58,892 nt of DNA from assembly GCF_001307295.1 (NCBI RefSeq), contig NZ_CP012702.1:1-58892 (forward strand). Reading direction: 5' to 3'. Below, piece by piece: positions 42,275 through 50,374 of this stretch. The position numbers were made by a program, and so were the translations under genes. The DNA is from Sphingopyxis macrogoltabida. Lineage in GTDB: Bacteria; Pseudomonadota; Alphaproteobacteria; Sphingomonadales; Sphingomonadaceae. The notes beneath the pieces are model-generated. The model saw only the letters and a list, made by a program, of their open reading frames with translations, was not told where the DNA came from and did no database searches. Position 1 is the stretch's first letter, and every line of letters starts with the position of its first letter.

Positions 42275-44180
42275 ATTCTTCTCCTTCACTTAGAACTAGA
42301 TCCCGGCGCTGGCCTTCCCACTCCTCTTTTGTCGGGTCGGGACCAATAATGTCGTCGAAGTCGATTTCATCGAAAGCCATGCTGCCGTCCTTCACTGTCA
42401 GGTTCGGCATGTCGCGATCGAGGGCGAGAACGTCTTCGGGAATGTCCTGCACCTGGTCATCGGCCAGTGCGGAATAATCGTTGAAAGCCGCCAGCTCTTC
42501 ATCGCTCAGATCATCGATGGTCGCGATCGGGGCGATCGGCTTGGGCAGCGCCGGCACTTTCGGCGCAGGCGTCAAGCGCGAGCGGAACACGGCATCCTTG
42601 AAGTAGCGAATTTTCTTCCCGCGAATGACGGGGATACCGCCCCGGATGACGAGAATATCGTCTTCGGGCAGCTGCATCAGCTCTTGAGGGAGCATCAGTG
42701 CGCGCCGCTGTTCGGAGATTGTCTTGCTTCGATTGGCGAGCAATCCATGTATCGTCAGGGACCGGCTTTCCGCATCCTGACCGAGATAACCGAGGCGTTC
42801 GGACAGTTCCTTTGCGACCCGCAGTTCCTTGGGCGTGAAGGCAATTTCGACCCCGCAGTTTGATACGATTTCGTCCGCGCCATGCTCCCCATAGACATTT
42901 CGCAGCTGGGAGCGTGACTGGATGACGGGAAGCAGACGAAGCCCATAGCCGCGCACATAGGAGAACGCATTTGCAATGACCTGGGCGCGGCCGAGCCGCG
43001 CAAATTCGTCCAGAATGAGCAGCACGGACAGCTTTTCGCTATCGTCGGGCAGTTGCCGCGTGTTGAGGTCGATCAGCTGTTGGAAAAACAGATTGTAGAG
43101 CGGCGCGACCCTATCGAGTTCATCCGGCGAAACGCCGAGATAGATCGAGGTCGGGATGCGGCGAAGGTCCGTCAGGGAAAAGTCGCTTTCGGCAGTCGCG
43201 CGATCGACAATCGGATTGATCCAGAGATTGAGCTTGGAGGTGACGGTCTGGATAATGCCGGTGAATGTGTTGTCAGCGCTGGACGTAAAATCGCTCAACG
43301 CAGCGCGGCACCCTTCCGATAGCGCACCATCGCCGGCTTCCTTGGCGAAGAATGCCTTCATCCCTGGCATCGTGATGGTCCGGTAGATCTCGCCAAACGA
43401 GAAGGGACGTTCAGGCTTGGCCGCGATCCACGATGCAATGCCGACAAATGCCGTGCGGGCTGATTCCGTCCAGAACGCCTCGCCCTTTTCCGGAGGCACG
43501 AAGAGCATCGTGGCGATCTTCTGCAATTCGACCAGGACCTCAATCGGGTCGGACCTGTTGATGTAGCTGAGCGGGTTGTAGCGGGCCGTGCGGCCTTCCC
43601 TGTCCGTAGGGTTGAACAGGACAACCTTTTGGCCGCCTTTGCGGCGGAAACCCGCCGTGATTTCGTAGTTCTCACGCTTAATATCGAGCACGACAACCGA
43701 ATCCGGCCATTGCAACAGATTGGGAATGACGATGCCGACGCCCTTGCCCGATCCGGTAGGGGCTTCGAGCAATACATGCTCCATCTTACCCACCATGAGA
43801 AAGCCGTTGCGGAAAAAGCCATTGCGGAAGCGGCCGAGCACAATGCCCTTTTTCGCGCGAAGGCCCGCCTTGCGGATTTCACCTTCGCGCGCGAAACGAG
43901 CTTCACCGTGAAGGTTCTTTTTCGGCCGCAGGACGATCGCCATGAGCAACACCGGCAACGGCACGCCTATGACCGCGGCTCGCCAAAGCGCTTCGGTCAC
44001 GACAGGATCATGCCGGTAATACCAGAAGAAGCCGGGGAGCGTGAGCGGATCATAAGCCGCGGCGGGCATCTTAAGGAAGAACCACGCCACCGTGCCGGTC
44101 AGCAGGCCGATCAGCAGGAGCGTGATCGGAAGGAGGACGAGGGCCAGTGCGAGCCTGTTAGAGCCTGTTTTCTGGATCAA
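42264..44180 (-). CDS. virD4: VirD4/TraG coupling protein
   Basis: 638 aa. Two N-terminal membrane helices (LALALVLLPITLLLIGLLTG, and around PVLLMAIVL), then Walker A LEAPTGSGKGVGIVIPNLL and Walker B LLILDEFARLG of the VirD4 ATPase. It brings the relaxosome to the secretion channel. The TTG at 44180 has GGAG 8 nt before it and overlaps the virB11 end; there is no suitable ATG. Ends in GEEYGR. Confidence 0.92.
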   Translation of the reverse strand: MIQKTGSNRLALALVLLPITLLLIGLLTGTVAWFFLKMPAAAYDPLTLPGFFWYYRHDPVVTEALWRAAVIGVPLPVLLMAIVLRPKKNLHGEARFAREGEIRKAGLRAKKGIVLGRFRNGFFRNGFLMVGKMEHVLLEAPTGSGKGVGIVIPNLLQWPDSVVVLDIKRENYEITAGFRRKGGQKVVLFNPTDREGRTARYNPLSYINRSDPIEVLVELQKIATMLFVPPEKGEAFWTESARTAFVGIASWIAAKPERPFSFGEIYRTITMPGMKAFFAKEAGDGALSEGCRAALSDFTSSADNTFTGIIQTVTSKLNLWINPIVDRATAESDFSLTDLRRIPTSIYLGVSPDELDRVAPLYNLFFQQLIDLNTRQLPDDSEKLSVLLILDEFARLGRAQVIANAFSYVRGYGLRLLPVIQSRSQLRNVYGEHGADEIVSNCGVEIAFTPKELRVAKELSERLGYLGQDAESRSLTIHGLLANRSKTISEQRRALMLPQELMQLPEDDILVIRGGIPVIRGKKIRYFKDAVFRSRLTPAPKVPALPKPIAPIATIDDLSDEELAAFNDYSALADDQVQDIPEDVLALDRDMPNLTVKDGSMAFDEIDFDDIIGPDPTKEEWEGQRRDLVLSEGEEYGR

Positions 44181-45150
44181 AATATATCTCCGTCACGCGA
44201 AAGCGGCCTTCGACCTTCTTGGTCTGCACGACCACATCAACCAGCAGCTTGAGCAGGCTGCGAATGTCGTCACGGGCCAGATCGGCGCCGCCCTCGCTTT
44301 CCTTGACCAGCAATGTCAGCTGTTCGAACGCGAGTTCGGCCGAGTCCGCATGGATCGTCGTGATCGAGCCGGGATGGCCTGAGTTGACGTTGCGGAGATA
44401 GAAGAACGCGGTGCCGTCGCGCAGCTCCTGCAACAGTATCCGGTCAGGCCGCATACGCAGGGCCGATTCCAGAAGATCCTTTGCAGAGATTTTCGCGGTG
44501 CCCTGCTTGTCCTTCGCGTAGAGCATGTGGACCACGTTGCGATGCGGAACGACCAATTCGCGCGTGTCTTCGATCGTCAGCAGCCGCTCATGCGGCGGAA
44601 TGAGCTGGATCAGCCCTTTAGAGAGCGTCGTCTTTCCCGAGCCGGTAGCGCCCGAAATCAGGATATTCTTGCGGCCTTGGACCGCCTTTTGGAAAAATTC
44701 GACGTGCTTTCCTGCGTCGAGCAGATCGCGCAATTCAACATCGAGCGGCGAGACTTGCCTAGTTGCGATCTTTGTCTCGCTAAACAGCCCACCGCGCTCG
44801 AAGTCCTCCATCGTCAACGTCACCGATGACGGTTTGCGGATGGTGATGGACACGGTGCCGGCAGGGACAGCAGGCGGCACAACCAGCTGCACGCGCTCAC
44901 CGCTGGGGAGGATTGTGGAGCAGATCGGCGTGGACTGGCTTATGTCCTGATGCGTGAAAGCCGCCGCTGCCCGCGCGAGCGCGAGCAGCGACTTTTCATT
45001 GAGGTCAGGCAATGTCTCCCAGGACCATCCATTGCGCGTTTCAATCGCCGCTTCGCCAGCCTTGTTAATCACCAGCTCCGTTACGTCCTCACGCGCAAGA
45101 AGAGGACGCAGCGGCAGCAGGGCGTTTTCGAGGACAGCCGTATTGCTCAC
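44158..45150 (-). CDS. virB11: VirB11 secretion ATPase
   Basis: 330 aa. Walker A ISGATGSGKTTLSKGL, Asp box LLTIEDTRELVVPH, Walker B-like RILLQELRDGTAFFYL, and His box GHPGSITTIHADSA. Hexameric cytoplasmic motor of the T4SS. The ATG overlaps the virB10 stop. Confidence 0.95.
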   Translation of the reverse strand: MSNTAVLENALLPLRPLLAREDVTELVINKAGEAAIETRNGWSWETLPDLNEKSLLALARAAAAFTHQDISQSTPICSTILPSGERVQLVVPPAVPAGTVSITIRKPSSVTLTMEDFERGGLFSETKIATRQVSPLDVELRDLLDAGKHVEFFQKAVQGRKNILISGATGSGKTTLSKGLIQLIPPHERLLTIEDTRELVVPHRNVVHMLYAKDKQGTAKISAKDLLESALRMRPDRILLQELRDGTAFFYLRNVNSGHPGSITTIHADSAELAFEQLTLLVKESEGGADLARDDIRSLLKLLVDVVVQTKKVEGRFRVTEIYFDPENRL

Positions 45151-46415
45151 TGGCCGCGCCTCAGCCGCAGGCCGTAGATGTTGGAGAAATCGAAGTCGCG
45201 AGCGACCATAATCCCCACTTCCGCGCCCTGATTGATGCGAAGCACCGGCTGAATCTGCATCGTGTCCCGCAAGATCGTGTCCGACGCTTGGCTGGGAACC
45301 CGCGTGACATTATCGGCGTCGGAGACTTCCGAGGCGGCGATCGAGGCGGCATCGTTGAGCGAGCTGAACAACAGCGCGGCCCCGAAGCGTTCCCAAAAGA
45401 AGTTCTTCACGCCGCCTGCCATACCTGAACGGCCAAGCGCGTCGCTGGCGGGCGAACCTACGTCGATCGCCACGCCGCGAGGCGTAACCGCGCGGTTCCA
45501 TACCGCAAAGAGACGATATTTGCCGCGCTGGACGCCGGTTTGATATTCGCCCAAGACGCGCGTTCCCTTTTCCAGCAGGACGACGCGGCCGTTGTCCGAA
45601 TAAATGTCGCGGGGAATGATGCAGCTGACATATCCGGGCTGACTGGAATCCATCGCCGTTTGCAGCACGCACGGAATGAACGACCCTGCGAGGATCAGCA
45701 TATCGCGGTTGCCAATGTCGCGGCCTGACACCCGATCAATTTGCGAGGTTTGGCGCATGTTTTCGAGATTTGTCCGGCGCGATCCACCTTGCCCATCACC
45801 ATCGGCCGACGCACCAATCAACTGCGCGCCCTGTGCTCCTGTGCCGCCGCCCATGGGCAGGCCGGTGGCAGCTGCCACCGCTCCACCGACCCCGCCGCCG
45901 TTTTCGCCACCATAAGCCATGATCCCGGCGCGGCGTTGGGCCTCAGCGATGACTTGCCCCTCAGACTTTTGGGGGCGGCCATTCGCGCCGCCCGTGCGGG
46001 GCGCTTGGCTTCCATCAAGCGCCGGCACTTCCGTCATGGGCACCGGCGCGTTCGGATCATTTGGCGCATCGGCAAGCGTGGGCGCTATGATCGACTTGGG
46101 ATCGTAGTTGGCGAGCTGCCTTTCATCCGGCTTTTCCGCTTTCTCGGCCTTTTCGGTTGGATCGCTCCGCATCGCGTCGATTGTGCTGAAACCGAGAACG
46201 ATCGCGCCGCAGGCAACCGCCGCGAGAACGACCGCCTTTTTGGGGTCGATCGACCTGTTCGGCAGAGCGGCAATCTTCGCCTGGCGCTCGCTTTGCCGCT
46301 CAATATCTTCGGGATCGGGCACCGGCTCAGACGCGAGGGGCCGGTTTTCGACCGTCTCGCCCTGCGAGATGATGTTGTCGCCATGCGGCGCGTTGTCATG
46401 ATCGTTCGCAGCCAT
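45147..46415 (-). CDS. virB10: VirB10/TrbI core-complex protein
   Basis: 422 aa. Cytoplasmic N-terminus, one membrane helix (AVVLAAVACGAIVLGFSTID), a Pro- and Gly-rich periplasmic linker, and the TrbI domain (AGSFIPCVLQTAMDSSQPGY, VLLEKGTRVLGEYQTGVQRG). It spans both membranes. Palindrome copy 11 lies in the variable linker and encodes GAVAAATGLPMGG, the only copy in the T4SS operon. Confidence 0.94.
   Translation of the reverse strand: MAANDHDNAPHGDNIISQGETVENRPLASEPVPDPEDIERQSERQAKIAALPNRSIDPKKAVVLAAVACGAIVLGFSTIDAMRSDPTEKAEKAEKPDERQLANYDPKSIIAPTLADAPNDPNAPVPMTEVPALDGSQAPRTGGANGRPQKSEGQVIAEAQRRAGIMAYGGENGGGVGGAVAAATGLPMGGGTGAQGAQLIGASADGDGQGGSRRTNLENMRQTSQIDRVSGRDIGNRDMLILAGSFIPCVLQTAMDSSQPGYVSCIIPRDIYSDNGRVVLLEKGTRVLGEYQTGVQRGKYRLFAVWNRAVTPRGVAIDVGSPASDALGRSGMAGGVKNFFWERFGAALLFSSLNDAASIAASEVSDADNVTRVPSQASDTILRDTMQIQPVLRINQGAEVGIMVARDFDFSNIYGLRLRRGQ
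45864..45879. repeat. 16-bp palindrome, copy 11, inside virB10
   Basis: Perfect copy in the low-complexity linker of virB10, the second example inside a coding region. Confidence 0.9.
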
Positions 46416-46416
46416 T

Positions 46417-47259
46417 TTATTGAACCCCCGTGGTTCGCTCGACTAGGCCAGAGGCCGTGTCAGTTTTGGGATCGCGCCCGTAATAGTCGGTTTTCTGATT
46501 GTGGATGCAGAGCACTTCGAGGCCCCGGCGCAGCCGGATTGTCCTGTAAACCCCGTGCAGCACCACATATTCATCGCGCACATCGAAGGAGGCGATGGCT
46601 TCCGATCCATCAGGATTGACGACGAAGAACGCCGGCAATTCACGCTGGTTGGGGAAGCGCATCACGGTGAACTGTCCATTGTCAGACACTTCGGAGGGCT
46701 GGATGGCCGTCGATCCTTGCATGATGTAATCGGCGTTGCGTGTGCCTTCCAGCACGCCAATATCGAGCGCGGACTTCACCGCGCCGCGTTCCAAGGCTTT
46801 CAGCTGGGCCAGCTGGGCCATTGCGGCTTGCGCCTGCGCCTCGGCCGCTTCCTGTTCAGGATAGCGGAAAACGACCGTATAGAAGCCGCTGCCGCGCTGC
46901 GTTGGCGACAGAGCGAAGCGGTAGCTGCGCGGGCCGTAGCGTGAACGGGTTATGACTGTCAGGTTCGTGCGACCCGCGCGCTCGCGCGGTTTGATGAAAA
47001 GCGAATTGGCAGCCGGTGCGACTTCCCAAGACACGGTATCGCCCAACGCCACATGCTCGACTACTTCATCCTTGGCGAAGACGATTTCCGTGGCGATGCG
47101 GAATACACCCGGAATCTCATAGACTTGCCGATCATTGTAGTTCGCTTCACGAACCCGGTGATCGAGCACCGTCGCATGAGGCGTTTCTTCGGCCATCGCC
47201 GGCGACGCAGCTAGCGCGATCGCGAGCGCAAACGGGGCGCTCCACTTCAACACGGTCAT
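46417..47259 (-). CDS. virB9: VirB9/TrbG core-complex protein
   Basis: 280 aa with a signal peptide ([20 protein letters not shown]). N-terminal beta domain with [20 protein letters not shown] and [21 protein letters not shown]-terminal CagX/VirB9 domain with [16 protein letters not shown]. Outer-membrane ring component with VirB7 and VirB10. The ATG overlaps the virB8 stop. Confidence 0.93.
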   Translation of the reverse strand: MTVLKWSAPFALAIALAASPAMAEETPHATVLDHRVREANYNDRQVYEIPGVFRIATEIVFAKDEVVEHVALGDTVSWEVAPAANSLFIKPRERAGRTNLTVITRSRYGPRSYRFALSPTQRGSGFYTVVFRYPEQEAAEAQAQAAMAQLAQLKALERGAVKSALDIGVLEGTRNADYIMQGSTAIQPSEVSDNGQFTVMRFPNQRELPAFFVVNPDGSEAIASFDVRDEYVVLHGVYRTIRLRRGLEVLCIHNQKTDYYGRDPKTDTASGLVERTTGVQ

Positions 47260-47939
47260 TGGGGCACCTCCACGTCAGCGCGATAGCTCTCGACCTGATA
47301 GCCAAGCGGATTCTTGAAGCGGTCCACTTCCTTGCTCGGCGTGCCATCGACCTTGTATTTGATGGTCGCGACGGCATCGGTTTTGGTCGAGTTCGAGCCG
47401 GTCACAGATTCCTTAGTGAAATAGACCTGCGCGACGTTGCCGCCCAGGAACGACACCCGCTTGATTTCGACAAAAACATCAGTGCGGTTCGCAAGGATGT
47501 TTTGCGGACTTTGGGGATTGTCGGTCTTGTAGAAGCGTGACCACCGATCCTGTTCGGGCCGCGCCGACATGACCATGACCGCATCGAAATATTCTTCGCG
47601 AGCGGCCGCTATCCAGCCTTCGCGATAGCGGACATAGGTAGCGAGGAAATACTTACGGACCGCCTCGTCATAGGTGATCGTCGCGTCACCGTGGAGCTTG
47701 GCGGCGATCGACGCCTCGCCCGTGTTACGGTCCACCGTGATAACATATGGCTCGACCGTTTTTAGAGGCGTCAGGGCTGCAACGGCCACAACGCCAGCAG
47801 TCGCCAGGGCGCCAGCAACGCCAGCGACGACCCACGCCAGCTTTTTGGAGCGCTCGGCCGCCGCAAGCTTGTCACGTTCCCAGCTTGCAGCCTCTTCAAA
47901 ATAGGCTTTCAGCTCGTCCTTTGGAATACCAACTGCCAT
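47256..47939 (-). CDS. virB8: VirB8 inner-membrane assembly protein
   Basis: 227 aa: short cytoplasmic segment, one membrane helix ([20 protein letters not shown]), then the periplasmic NTF2-like domain ([55 protein letters not shown]). Nucleates T4SS assembly. Confidence 0.94.
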   Translation of the reverse strand: MAVGIPKDELKAYFEEAASWERDKLAAAERSKKLAWVVAGVAGALATAGVVAVAALTPLKTVEPYVITVDRNTGEASIAAKLHGDATITYDEAVRKYFLATYVRYREGWIAAAREEYFDAVMVMSARPEQDRWSRFYKTDNPQSPQNILANRTDVFVEIKRVSFLGGNVAQVYFTKESVTGSNSTKTDAVATIKYKVDGTPSKEVDRFKNPLGYQVESYRADVEVPQ

Positions 47940-47948
47940 CGTAACACC

Positions 47949-48269
47949 TCAGCAATTCGAGTAGATCGGGCCGCGCAGCGAGGCGCTTAGACGCGGCACT
48001 TCGACCGCCCGCGATGCGTCCGACTGTTCATTGCCCGGAGTGGAGGGGTCTGCCGGGGCCGCGTCCGGCGTTGCCGGTGCACCCTGATTGAACACGTCCA
48101 CATTTGCCGGCGCGGTTCGCTGTGCGGCCTGATCCGGGATTGTGGGGAGGGTAAGCCCATGCGGATTTGCAGGCCGCATCGGCCCCTCACATTTGGCTGG
48201 CTTTTTGACGGGCTGACCTGCGCAGGCCGCCAGCGCCAGGCAGATTCCGAGTCCAAGCAACTTGCGCAT
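47949..48269 (-). CDS. virB7: VirB7-like lipoprotein
   Basis: 106 aa. Lipoprotein signal with lipobox LALAAC and mature Cys near residue 17; GAGGGAACGAAT before the ATG at 48269. Proline- and alanine-rich, longer than classical VirB7, ending LRGPIYSNC. Position between virB6 and virB8 supports the call, as sequence similarity of VirB7 proteins is low. Confidence 0.7.
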   Translation of the reverse strand: MRKLLGLGICLALAACAGQPVKKPAKCEGPMRPANPHGLTLPTIPDQAAQRTAPANVDVFNQGAPATPDAAPADPSTPGNEQSDASRAVEVPRLSASLRGPIYSNC

Positions 48270-48279
48270 ATTCGTTCCC

Positions 48280-49296
48280 TCAAGCTCTGGTGATTGTGTT
48301 TCGGTTGCGCCAACGGCGAACCGCCGACGAGAAGCCCCGCCCCATGCTGGCCCCCATGGCGCGGGCATCGCTGGCCGCGTGCCCTGCGCCCGTTGCAACT
48401 GCCCCGCCACCCTTCGTCACCGCGTTGCCGAACTGCGTCACCATTGCAGCCGCGCCGCCGCCAAGTGAGGCAGCTATTCCGGGGATTTGGATGAAGAAAA
48501 AGCAGGCGAGAATGTAGAACGCGATGATCCGGATACAGGTGCTCCAGATGTTGTCAAAATCGCCATCGAATGTTGCTGTTGCCGATTCAGCGACATTGGC
48601 CACAACGAGCACAAGAAGCATCGCAAATAGCGACAACATCAGAAAGTTGAGGACGCTGCCGAGCCATGAGAAGAAGTAGCTTCTGGTGGAATCAAACAGC
48701 AGCGCTGCTACGAAGATCGGCCCGACCACCGCCAGACAGGCGAGCGCAAACAGCGCATAGAGCACGATCACAAAGCCGACAGCCAGTGCGAACAGAGCCG
48801 CGATCGCTGTCAAAAGAATGATGATAGTGGCACCGATACACAGCATAATTGCGGCCGCAGCGCCGGGAATATCAGTCAGTGAGGCGTGTTCCTCTGCGTA
48901 TTTCTCGGTCGCATCCTGCATCGCGAGCAGTGCATCATCGACCCGCGCCCACATCCCATCGAAAGACCCACCAACGCCGTCCGGTGAGCCGCCTACGATC
49001 GAGGCAAACTCATGCGGCAGGCCGGTCACGATCATCTGTGCGAGCGATGCTCCATAGAGGTTTGTCACAGCATAATAGAGCGCGGCCAGCATAAGCGAGC
49101 GATAGACATATTCGCGGAAGGGGTATTGCACGGCCCCGCGCATAATCGCGTAGCCTAGCAGGATTATGTAAATGATCATGCCAGTGCGGAGCGGTCCAGC
49201 GATCCACCCAACAAACCCAGCATAGTTGGACACAACTACCGAATTGAGTTCGTTGGTGAAGCCCTGATAGGCATTCGTAAATAGATCGTATTCCAC
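48280..49296 (-). CDS. virB6: VirB6/TrbL channel protein
   Basis: 338 aa with several membrane helices: YIILLGYAIMRGAVQYPFRE, AAIMLCIGATIIILLTAIAA, FVIVLYALFALACLAVVGPI, LNFLMLSLFAMLLVLVVANV and IIAFYILACFFFIQIPGIAA. Polytopic inner-membrane part of the translocation channel. Confidence 0.92.
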   Translation of the reverse strand: MEYDLFTNAYQGFTNELNSVVVSNYAGFVGWIAGPLRTGMIIYIILLGYAIMRGAVQYPFREYVYRSLMLAALYYAVTNLYGASLAQMIVTGLPHEFASIVGGSPDGVGGSFDGMWARVDDALLAMQDATEKYAEEHASLTDIPGAAAAIMLCIGATIIILLTAIAALFALAVGFVIVLYALFALACLAVVGPIFVAALLFDSTRSYFFSWLGSVLNFLMLSLFAMLLVLVVANVAESATATFDGDFDNIWSTCIRIIAFYILACFFFIQIPGIAASLGGGAAAMVTQFGNAVTKGGGAVATGAGHAASDARAMGASMGRGFSSAVRRWRNRNTITRA

Positions 49297-49339
49297 CAGA
49301 CCGCTCCGATTAGATATAATTCAAGCTGTTATTACAGCC

Positions 49340-49645
49340 TTACATTCCAGCTGCCTTCCGTGCTCGCGCACGCTGCTCATCACGTTTCCGCGACCTTTCA
49401 ATGGAGGCGATTTTGTTCTTTATGCCTCCGCAATTGCGAGCCACTGGCATGGGGAGGTCCGACTGTTTGAGTTCGCTGTTCACGATCTTGTCGCACTCAG
49501 CGACGATCACCGGAATCTGATCTTCATGAGTTTTGAGCCAATCAACGTCATGATAGGTCATTAAAATCTCGGGAAATGTGGGCGCGCGTTCGCAGCCGGC
49601 GAGCAAGCCGGCTGCGCTGATCGCAAGAAGGACCATTTTCTTCAT
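49340..49645 (-). CDS. eexN: EexN-family entry-exclusion lipoprotein
   Basis: 101 aa. Lipobox LLAGC near residue 18, then the EexN hallmark FPEILMTYHDVDWLKTHEDQ and IVAECDKIVNS to ARNCGGIKNK. Blocks entry of a like plasmid into a cell that already has one. Its last 19 residues (RSRKRDEQRARARKAAGM) are nearly the same as the end of VirB5, encoded next door. Confidence 0.85.
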   Translation of the reverse strand: MKKMVLLAISAAGLLAGCERAPTFPEILMTYHDVDWLKTHEDQIPVIVAECDKIVNSELKQSDLPMPVARNCGGIKNKIASIERSRKRDEQRARARKAAGM

Positions 49646-49647
49646 GG

Positions 49648-50361
49648 TCAAATTCCAGCTGCCGCCCGCGCTCGCGCACGCTGCTCATCGCGTTTGCGCG
49701 ACCTGTCCGCAAAAGCTTCGGCCGTGTGCGCCGCGGCCTCCGCTCTGCGCGCTCGCTCCAACGCTTCGACGCGGAGCTGGTCGTTCATCATCGACGCGCT
49801 TTCGAGCTGGATGCGCGCTTGAAGGTCAGCAACTTCCTTGGCTGTTGATGCGGTCGCAAGTCGATTGCGCAGCTCTTCCAGACCCTCACTGCGCGATGTG
49901 GCCGCTTCGCCCATGCCTTCGGCCATGGCCTTGTCCATCGCGATCGAGCGAGCTGTCTGATAGCGAACGTCAGTCTGATCGCCATTCGCGGATACGCCGA
50001 GACGTTCGAGCATGTCCTGATAGATCGCATCAGATCGCCCGCCGTAGCTGCCGCCGCCGCCAAAATCGCCGCGCGCCATGCGTTCGAGCGAGTTCACATC
50101 AACGCCCAGGGTGCGAAGTGAATCTGTCTTAAGCTGGTTGGCGATCGAGGAAACATCGGTCAGCTGGTTCAACCCTTGGTAGAGCTGCTGCGCTTCCGCA
50201 ATCTGCTGGCGACCTTGCTCGATCATCTGCATGGTCTTCTGGATTTGTTCGATATGCTTGAGCACCGACGTGCTATCGAACACAGGGATACCCTGCGCAC
50301 TGGCTGGCGTCGCGGCCGCAAGGCTCCCGATCGACACAGCCGCCAAGATAAGCTGCTTCAT
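49648..50361 (-). CDS. virB5: VirB5 pilus-associated protein
   Basis: 237 aa with a signal peptide (LILAAVSIGSLAAATPASAQ). Long helices (VLKHIEQIQKTMQMIEQGRQ, LYQGLNQLTDVSSIANQL) and the repeat-like end of the VirB5/TrbJ type. Minor pilus component. The C-terminus RSRKRDEQRARARAAAGI matches that of eexN. ATG at 50361; earlier in-frame codons overlap virB4. Confidence 0.88.
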   Translation of the reverse strand: MKQLILAAVSIGSLAAATPASAQGIPVFDSTSVLKHIEQIQKTMQMIEQGRQQIAEAQQLYQGLNQLTDVSSIANQLKTDSLRTLGVDVNSLERMARGDFGGGGSYGGRSDAIYQDMLERLGVSANGDQTDVRYQTARSIAMDKAMAEGMGEAATSRSEGLEELRNRLATASTAKEVADLQARIQLESASMMNDQLRVEALERARRAEAAAHTAEAFADRSRKRDEQRARARAAAGI

Positions 50362-50374
50362 AGTCTCACTCCTT

